Source: Methanomassiliicoccaceae archaeon (GTDB taxonomy: Archaea; Thermoplasmatota; Thermoplasmata; Methanomassiliicoccales; Methanomethylophilaceae). Taken from it: 9,882 bases of DNA. Positions 7,253 through 9,882 of the stretch are shown piece by piece (within the stretch, counting starts at the first letter, position 1; the number at the start of each line of letters is the position of its first letter). A program made the translations under genes and the position numbers. Location of the stretch: NCBI GenBank assembly GCA_009780795.1, contig WQZJ01000041.1, positions 1 to 9,882 of the forward strand, in the 5' to 3' direction. The notes under the pieces were generated by a model. It worked only from the letters and a program-made list of their open reading frames with translations. It had not been told where the DNA came from and searched no databases.

Positions 7253-7260
7253 CAATTAAA
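7253..7260 (-). promoter_or_regulatory. TATA-like box for the metallopeptidase gene
   Basis: On the minus strand this reads TTTAATTG, predicting a transcript start near 7229 and a leader of about 30 nt that contains the GAGGTG ribosome binding site (7211-7216) before ATG 7198. This makes it one of the leadered genes in the window. Confidence 0.45.
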
Positions 7261-7337
7261 GGGGACGTACTACAGTTATACTACATTTCGCCAAGCGGTC
7301 GTCAGAACGGCGATATGCGGCGTGTCCGTCGGGATAG

Positions 7338-7345
7338 CTTTTAAT
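7338..7345 (+). promoter_or_regulatory. TATA box for the carboxymuconolactone-decarboxylase-like gene
   Basis: CTTTTAAT, centred about 26 nt before ATG 7368, with no Shine-Dalgarno sequence in between. This predicts a leaderless mRNA. Confidence 0.55.
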
Positions 7346-7367
7346 CGATAGTTGCCGATTTACGTCC

Positions 7368-7742
7368 ATGCCCAGAGACATATCTGATGAGGAGATGGTG
7401 GAGAAGACGTTGAGGAGCATCGAGAAGGAATACGGATACGTACCGATGGTGAATCAGGTGCTTTCCGAGCGCCCGGACCTTTTCCTGCCGTTCGTGAGCA
7501 TAAACAGATCGGTGTTCTATGGTAAGGCGAGGCTTGACAAGAAGGTTAGGCATTTGGCTGCGATATCGGCGGCCGCCGCGCTCGGTGCCGAACATTGTTT
7601 GACGGTACAGATGCAGCTGGCGGTGAAATACGGTGCGACGAAGGATGAGATACTGGAGTCGATGCAGATAGGTTCAGTGATATCGATGACGCGCTCACAG
7701 GCGACCGCGTTCCGCAGATACAAGGAGATGTTCCCTGAATGA
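7368..7742 (+). CDS. Carboxymuconolactone decarboxylase/AhpD-like small protein
   Basis: A 124-residue, single-domain, all-helical protein of the CMD/AhpD superfamily. The core signature is seen as VRHLAAISAAAALGAEHCLTVQ (60-81) followed by LAVKYGATKDEILESMQIG (84-102). AhpD-type alkylhydroperoxidases use a CxxCxxxH triad. Here the matching positions read A-E-H-C77-L-T-V-Q81, so the first cysteine is alanine and the histidine is glutamine. Only one cysteine remains, so thiol peroxidase chemistry of the AhpD kind is unlikely; a decarboxylase-like or non-catalytic role is more probable. The substrate is unknown. The ATG at 7368 fits the TATA box as a leaderless start. It lies divergent to the metallopeptidase and 77 nt upstream of the Fe-S carrier gene, which has its own TATA box. 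Confidence 0.85.
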   Translation: MPRDISDEEMVEKTLRSIEKEYGYVPMVNQVLSERPDLFLPFVSINRSVFYGKARLDKKVRHLAAISAAAALGAEHCLTVQMQLAVKYGATKDEILESMQIGSVISMTRSQATAFRRYKEMFPE

Positions 7743-7779
7743 GCAGCGATTCCTTAACAAGGGGGACCCTCAGTTTCCC

Positions 7780-7787
7780 TTATATAC
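7780..7787 (+). promoter_or_regulatory. TATA box for the A-type Fe-S carrier gene
   Basis: TTATATAC, centred about 27 nt before position 7811. The transcript would begin at or next to a GTG (7811) that is in frame with the preferred ATG at 7820, so the mRNA is leaderless or has a leader of about nine bases. Confidence 0.55.
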
Positions 7788-7819
7788 TGCCTTTTACTTC
7801 AGAGTGTTAAGTGATAACC

Positions 7820-8146
7820 ATGGTAACAATAACATCGGATGCGGCAAAATTCATCTCGGGGCTTCTCGAGAAGAACAACAAGGTCGGCTACGGCGTGAAG
7901 ATATATCTCGCAGGGATGGCGTGCTCCGGACCTCAGTTCGGTATGTCGTTCCAGGAGAACGCGGAGACCGGGGACAAAGTGTTCGCCTCGGAGGGTTTCT
8001 CACTGTTCTACGACGCAGAGACGGCAAAGGAGTTGGATGACTGTGTGATCGAGTTCGTCGATGACCCCAACTACGGTACCGGACTGACGATACACAACCC
8101 TAACGTGAAAGGTTGCTCGTCCTGCGGTAGCGGCAGCTGCCATTAA
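7820..8146 (+). CDS. A-type iron-sulfur carrier protein (IscA/HesB family)
   Basis: A 108-residue protein matching IscA/HesB over its whole length. An N-terminal helix (TSDAAKFISGLLEKNN) is followed by a strand with the first cysteine in GMACSGPQFGMSF (C35), a middle segment with FVDDPNYGTGLTIHNPN (79-95), and a cysteine-rich C-terminus. A-type proteins hold or pass on [2Fe-2S]/[4Fe-4S] clusters through one N-terminal cysteine and a C-terminal CxC. Here the tail is CSSCGSGSCH: C99, C102 and C107, so the CGCG motif is CGSG with extra cysteines on both sides; C75 is a further cysteine. ATG 7820 is preferred because GTGAT lies four bases upstream; GTG 7811 (three residues more) fits the TATA box equally well as a leaderless start. 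Cytoplasmic. A hairpin follows 8 nt after the stop. Confidence 0.88.
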   Translation: MVTITSDAAKFISGLLEKNNKVGYGVKIYLAGMACSGPQFGMSFQENAETGDKVFASEGFSLFYDAETAKELDDCVIEFVDDPNYGTGLTIHNPNVKGCSSCGSGSCH

Positions 8147-8154
8147 TCGGCGGC

Positions 8155-8176
8155 CGGCGCACGTCTGCGTGCGCCG
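8155..8176 (+). terminator. Perfect 9-bp hairpin after the Fe-S carrier gene
   Basis: CGGCGCACG (8155-8163) and CGTGCGCCG (8168-8176) pair perfectly around a TCTG loop, just downstream of the stop codon. There is no T-tract after it on either strand, so it may stabilise the mRNA 3' end rather than terminate transcription. Confidence 0.5.
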
Positions 8177-8182
8177 ATCTAG

Positions 8183-8281
8183 TACCTCAAGGAAGTCGAG
8201 GACCCTGACCTGATGCAAAAAATGATAGAGGGCCACTGTTCCAGACATCTTAACATTTCTTTTCAAACGATCAGAGGATAA
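8183..8281 (+). pseudogene. Coding-like gene fragment without a start
   Basis: The frame beginning directly after a TAG (8180-8182) reads YLKEVEDPDLMQKMIEG followed by HCSRHLNISFQTIRG and stops at TAA 8279-8281. The codons used (GAC, GTC, GAG, AAG, CTC) match the core genes of the window, and the peptide looks like ordinary soluble protein rather than random translation. There is no start or ribosome binding site for the fragment; the first internal ATG is at 8213. I read it as the remnant of a gene truncated on both sides. The parent family is not recognised. A 9-bp sequence in its last codons recurs at 9613. Confidence 0.35.
8268..8276 (+). repeat. Left copy of a 9-bp direct repeat bracketing the accessory unit
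   Basis: CGATCAGAG, identical to 9613-9621. It lies at the end of the coding-like fragment and before the two orphan genes. Possible target-site duplication, but nine bases within a few hundred on each side can match by chance. Confidence 0.4.
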
Positions 8282-8435
8282 TGAGCGTGCATATATCAGT
8301 CATTGTCGCCAACTCGTCTCTGCTGGCACATCTGTGACTTTGTCTGAAATCATCCTGTGTCTAGCATACGTCCATAGGAATAGATTCGCTTATTTCGACG
8401 GAGTCTCGCACCAAGTATTATTAAACTGGAAATCG
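8282..8435. other. Intergenic stretch before the orphan gene pair
   Basis: No convincing gene in either direction. A TATA-like GCATATATC occurs at 8289-8297 with no start codon or structure placed to use it. The plus-strand frame through 8334-8564 is rejected because it crosses the TATA box and the better-supported 71-residue gene. Confidence 0.5.
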
Positions 8436-8443
8436 TTATATAG
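8436..8443 (+). promoter_or_regulatory. TATA box for the orphan gene pair
   Basis: TTATATAG, predicting a transcript start near 8466 and a leader of about 26 nt that includes the ribosome binding site AGGTG (8481-8485) six bases before ATG 8492. Confidence 0.55.
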
Positions 8444-8491
8444 GCGAGTAATATCGTCCGTAATCGAGCAGATCAGGCGCAGGTGGGCAAA

Positions 8492-8707
8492 ATGTGTACA
8501 GAAGCAGAAGGGAACGACATGTATGAAACCTTCATCAAATACTACGACGGAGCAACCGCCCTGATAAATGATGACAAAAAGGTCTTGGACGTTTTAGTTG
8601 TATCGGGACTGATCGATTATGAATACAAAGGTAAGGATATCTATCCCAAGGCAAGCATCATGGGAATGAAGCTGAGAAAGGCCGACAGGATATCCTTGAC
8701 CATCTGA
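8492..8707 (+). CDS. Hypothetical protein, 71 residues, first gene of an orphan pair
   Basis: I do not recognise this protein. It is small and soluble, with a probable helix at about 9-36 (YETFIKYYDGATALINDDKK, then a hydrophobic VLDVLVVSGLI at 31-41), and a basic C-terminal part (KGKDIYPKASIMGMKLRKADR). The size and the helix-then-basic-strand pattern would fit a small DNA-binding or partner protein, but no motif proves it. The ATG at 8492 is chosen for AGGTG at 8481-8485; GTG 8483 would overlap that site. It is followed after 7 nt by the membrane-anchored orphan, so the two are very likely co-transcribed from the TATA box at 8436. Base composition is visibly AT-richer than in the topoisomerase operon. 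Confidence 0.65.
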   Translation: MCTEAEGNDMYETFIKYYDGATALINDDKKVLDVLVVSGLIDYEYKGKDIYPKASIMGMKLRKADRISLTI

Positions 8708-8714
8708 GGTCAGA

Positions 8715-9536
8715 GTGAGTTTCTTGCCGATAACGAAATATGGGTGGTTACCGAGTACGTCAGGCTGTATGTTCTCCAAAGACTATGTCAAAGAGAAGAT
8801 CAACAGGTTCAACAGATATCGATCTTTACGACAGTCCGATCATGTCTATACGAAGAACCAAAATAACAAGGAGCACAGTGATCCTGGATGGTCGTTCGAA
8901 TATTCATTCATAGGGGACGATGCATGGGATATAACGGCTTCTTGCGAGTGGGGCACGATAGCGATAAAAATACTTGATGAACGAGGGATATGCTCCATCA
9001 CACCCGACGATAACATGGAAAAGACGAGTTTGAATGAAAAGCTCTGGAAAGAGTTCAGAAAGATATTGGACGGATGTTCGGATACGCCCGCTGACTGTAC
9101 GGCAATGAGATTGCTGATGACTATGGACAAAGGATCGGTCGAAGAGACGATAGCGAATGCGTTCATAGACGCAATGGAAAGCACATCGGACAGTGGAAGG
9201 CACGTTATAGGAAAGAATCCCACAGAGAGCCTCAAGCAGTGGAAGCGCAAGACAGAGTTAACAATGAATCTATACAATATCCCAAGGTCCAATTACATGT
9301 ATTTCAGAAGATTTATGCAGATATACAGTAAAGAACTCATGGCGGTAAAAAGCGACCTCGATGAAATAATGAAATCTAGATATGAGAAGGCTGTGATCGT
9401 TGCCGATCATAACTTGCGCAGTTCGGAATTTGGATTCAAAACACGTTCTCTCGAATACACCAAAGTATCATGGATAATTGCCATTGGTGTCGCCGTCGCT
9501 GCGGCGGTCGTTGCCATATTTTTAGGTCTTTTATGA
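8715..9536 (+). CDS. Hypothetical C-terminally membrane-anchored protein, second gene of an orphan pair
   Basis: A 273-residue protein of no family I recognise. Residues 1-130 look like a mixed alpha/beta domain (WSFEYSFIGDDAWDIT, then CEWGTIAIKILDERG). Residues 130-248 are mostly helical and charged, rich in K, E and R. A single hydrophobic segment at about 252-273 reaches the last residue, so the protein should be tail-anchored with its bulk in the cytoplasm. No nuclease, protease or nucleotide-binding motif is visible. Start: GTG 8715, with GAGGT four bases upstream; an internal ATG at 8767 (residue 19 region) is an alternative that would remove a short N-terminus. Double stop TGATGA at the end. 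Composition is AT-rich: a hand count of 9241-9300 gives 23 of 60 G+C, against 38 of 60 in 2521-2580 of top6B, consistent with foreign origin. Confidence 0.75.
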   Translation: MSFLPITKYGWLPSTSGCMFSKDYVKEKINRFNRYRSLRQSDHVYTKNQNNKEHSDPGWSFEYSFIGDDAWDITASCEWGTIAIKILDERGICSITPDDNMEKTSLNEKLWKEFRKILDGCSDTPADCTAMRLLMTMDKGSVEETIANAFIDAMESTSDSGRHVIGKNPTESLKQWKRKTELTMNLYNIPRSNYMYFRRFMQIYSKELMAVKSDLDEIMKSRYEKAVIVADHNLRSSEFGFKTRSLEYTKVSWIIAIGVAVAAAVVAIFLGLL

Positions 9537-9559
9537 TGAGTATAAATTAGTTACACAAC

Positions 9560-9584
9560 AACGGCGGCGCAGTTCCCTGCCGTT
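9560..9584 (+). terminator. Weak hairpin after the membrane-anchored orphan
   Basis: AACGGC (9560-9565) can pair with GCCGTT (9579-9584) around a 13-nt loop that can fold further through CAG/CTG. It lies 23 nt after the stop codon. No T-tract follows, so a termination role is tentative. Confidence 0.3.
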
Positions 9585-9612
9585 CTCAGTACATAAGGAT
9601 CAATTTATACAT

Positions 9613-9621
9613 CGATCAGAG
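9613..9621 (+). repeat. Right copy of the 9-bp direct repeat
   Basis: CGATCAGAG, identical to 8268-8276 and 1345 bp away. After it the frame of the coding-like fragment can continue as TIRAERFTPFLFDPRGR to a TGA at 9663-9665. Confidence 0.4.
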
Positions 9622-9679
9622 CCGAGAGATTCACCCCGTTCTTATTTGATCCAAGGGGCCGTTGATTTCGGTCAGAATC

Positions 9680-9882
9680 CTATCGCATCTCATTTCTCTC
9701 CGCGACGACATCATCCGCTGTTATCCCGAACAACGATAGACCGATGCTTGCGATGGCCATCACCGCGACGCCGAGGGGCAGGACATCATGTATTATCATT
9801 TTCGCACGTCTTTCGCCCTCTTCGTCGAACGCATACGGTACTCCGGGGGATGATATCACCGCACCCTCTTGTATCAGACGGC
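9680..9882 (-). CDS. C-terminal part of a membrane protein, 5' end outside the window
   Basis: The minus strand is open from the right edge to TAG at 9680-9682, giving 66 residues. They begin RLIQEGAVISSPGVPYAFDE, then EGERRAKMIIHDVLPLG. One hydrophobic segment (about 34-53, VLPLGVAVMAIASIGLSLFG) follows, then a short polar, acidic tail (TADDVVAERNEMR). Codon use (GTC, GCG, ATC, GAG) matches the core genes rather than the AT-rich orphans. This is probably the last transmembrane helix of a larger membrane protein or a tail-anchored protein. Family not recognised from this fragment. Confidence 0.65.
   Translation of the reverse strand, partial: RLIQEGAVISSPGVPYAFDEEGERRAKMIIHDVLPLGVAVMAIASIGLSLFGITADDVVAERNEMR

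Noticed and set aside
8147..8491. tRNA gene or CRISPR repeats in the spacer regions
   Set aside because: No T-loop (GGTTCRANTCC) or acceptor-stem pairing was found in this or the other gaps, and there are no regularly spaced repeats.
8334..8564. 76-aa plus-strand reading frame
   Set aside because: It runs through the TATA box at 8436 and overlaps the 71-aa gene, which has the better ribosome binding site and downstream neighbour. Its tail is low-complexity frame-shifted sequence.
9597..9652. GGATCAA/TTGATCC inverted repeat (9597-9603, 9646-9652)
   Set aside because: Only seven base pairs with a 42-nt loop and no extension of the stem; not enough to call an element end or operator.

Overview
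The window looks like a stretch of euryarchaeal chromosome. The evidence is a complete DNA topoisomerase VI operon (top6B-top6A), an archaeal-type class I lysyl-tRNA synthetase, a DRG-family GTPase, TATA-box promoters, and a mixture of leaderless starts and Shine-Dalgarno starts matching GGAGGTGAT. A member of Thermoplasmatota (for example a Methanomassiliicoccales-like methanogen) is my best guess, but nothing here fixes the lineage.

Layout. 1-616 (-): N-terminal two thirds of a DRG GTPase, divergent from 721-1347 (+), a four-helix membrane protein with two cytosolic-type zinc ribbons. 1460-4601 (+): top6B and top6A, overlapping by 11 nt, ending in a compact GCAA-loop hairpin. 4633-6180 (-): lysS, convergent with the topoisomerase operon. 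6181-6517 has no protein gene that I accept, but contains strong nested inverted repeats behind a plus-strand TATA box and may encode a structured RNA. 6518-7198 (-): an SprT/YgjP-like zinc metallopeptidase. 7368-7742 (+): a small carboxymuconolactone-decarboxylase/AhpD-like protein. 7820-8146 (+): an A-type (IscA/HesB) iron-sulfur carrier with an unusual cysteine pattern.

8147-9679 is the accessory part. It holds a coding-like fragment without a start (8183-8281), then an AT-richer two-gene unit: a 71-aa orphan followed 7 nt later by a 273-aa orphan with a C-terminal membrane anchor. A 9-bp direct repeat (CGATCAGAG) brackets this unit, and joining the sequence across the repeat lengthens the fragment's reading frame. 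This is the best candidate for an undescribed inserted cassette, although the repeat is short enough to be coincidental. The window closes with the C-terminal end of a membrane protein on the minus strand (9680-9882).

The core genes serve DNA topology, translation and Fe-S metabolism, mostly as separate transcription units with their own promoters. Several TATA boxes lie about 25-30 nt from a start codon, which supports leaderless mRNAs and moves two N-termini (membrane zinc-ribbon protein, top6B) downstream of the longest reading frame.
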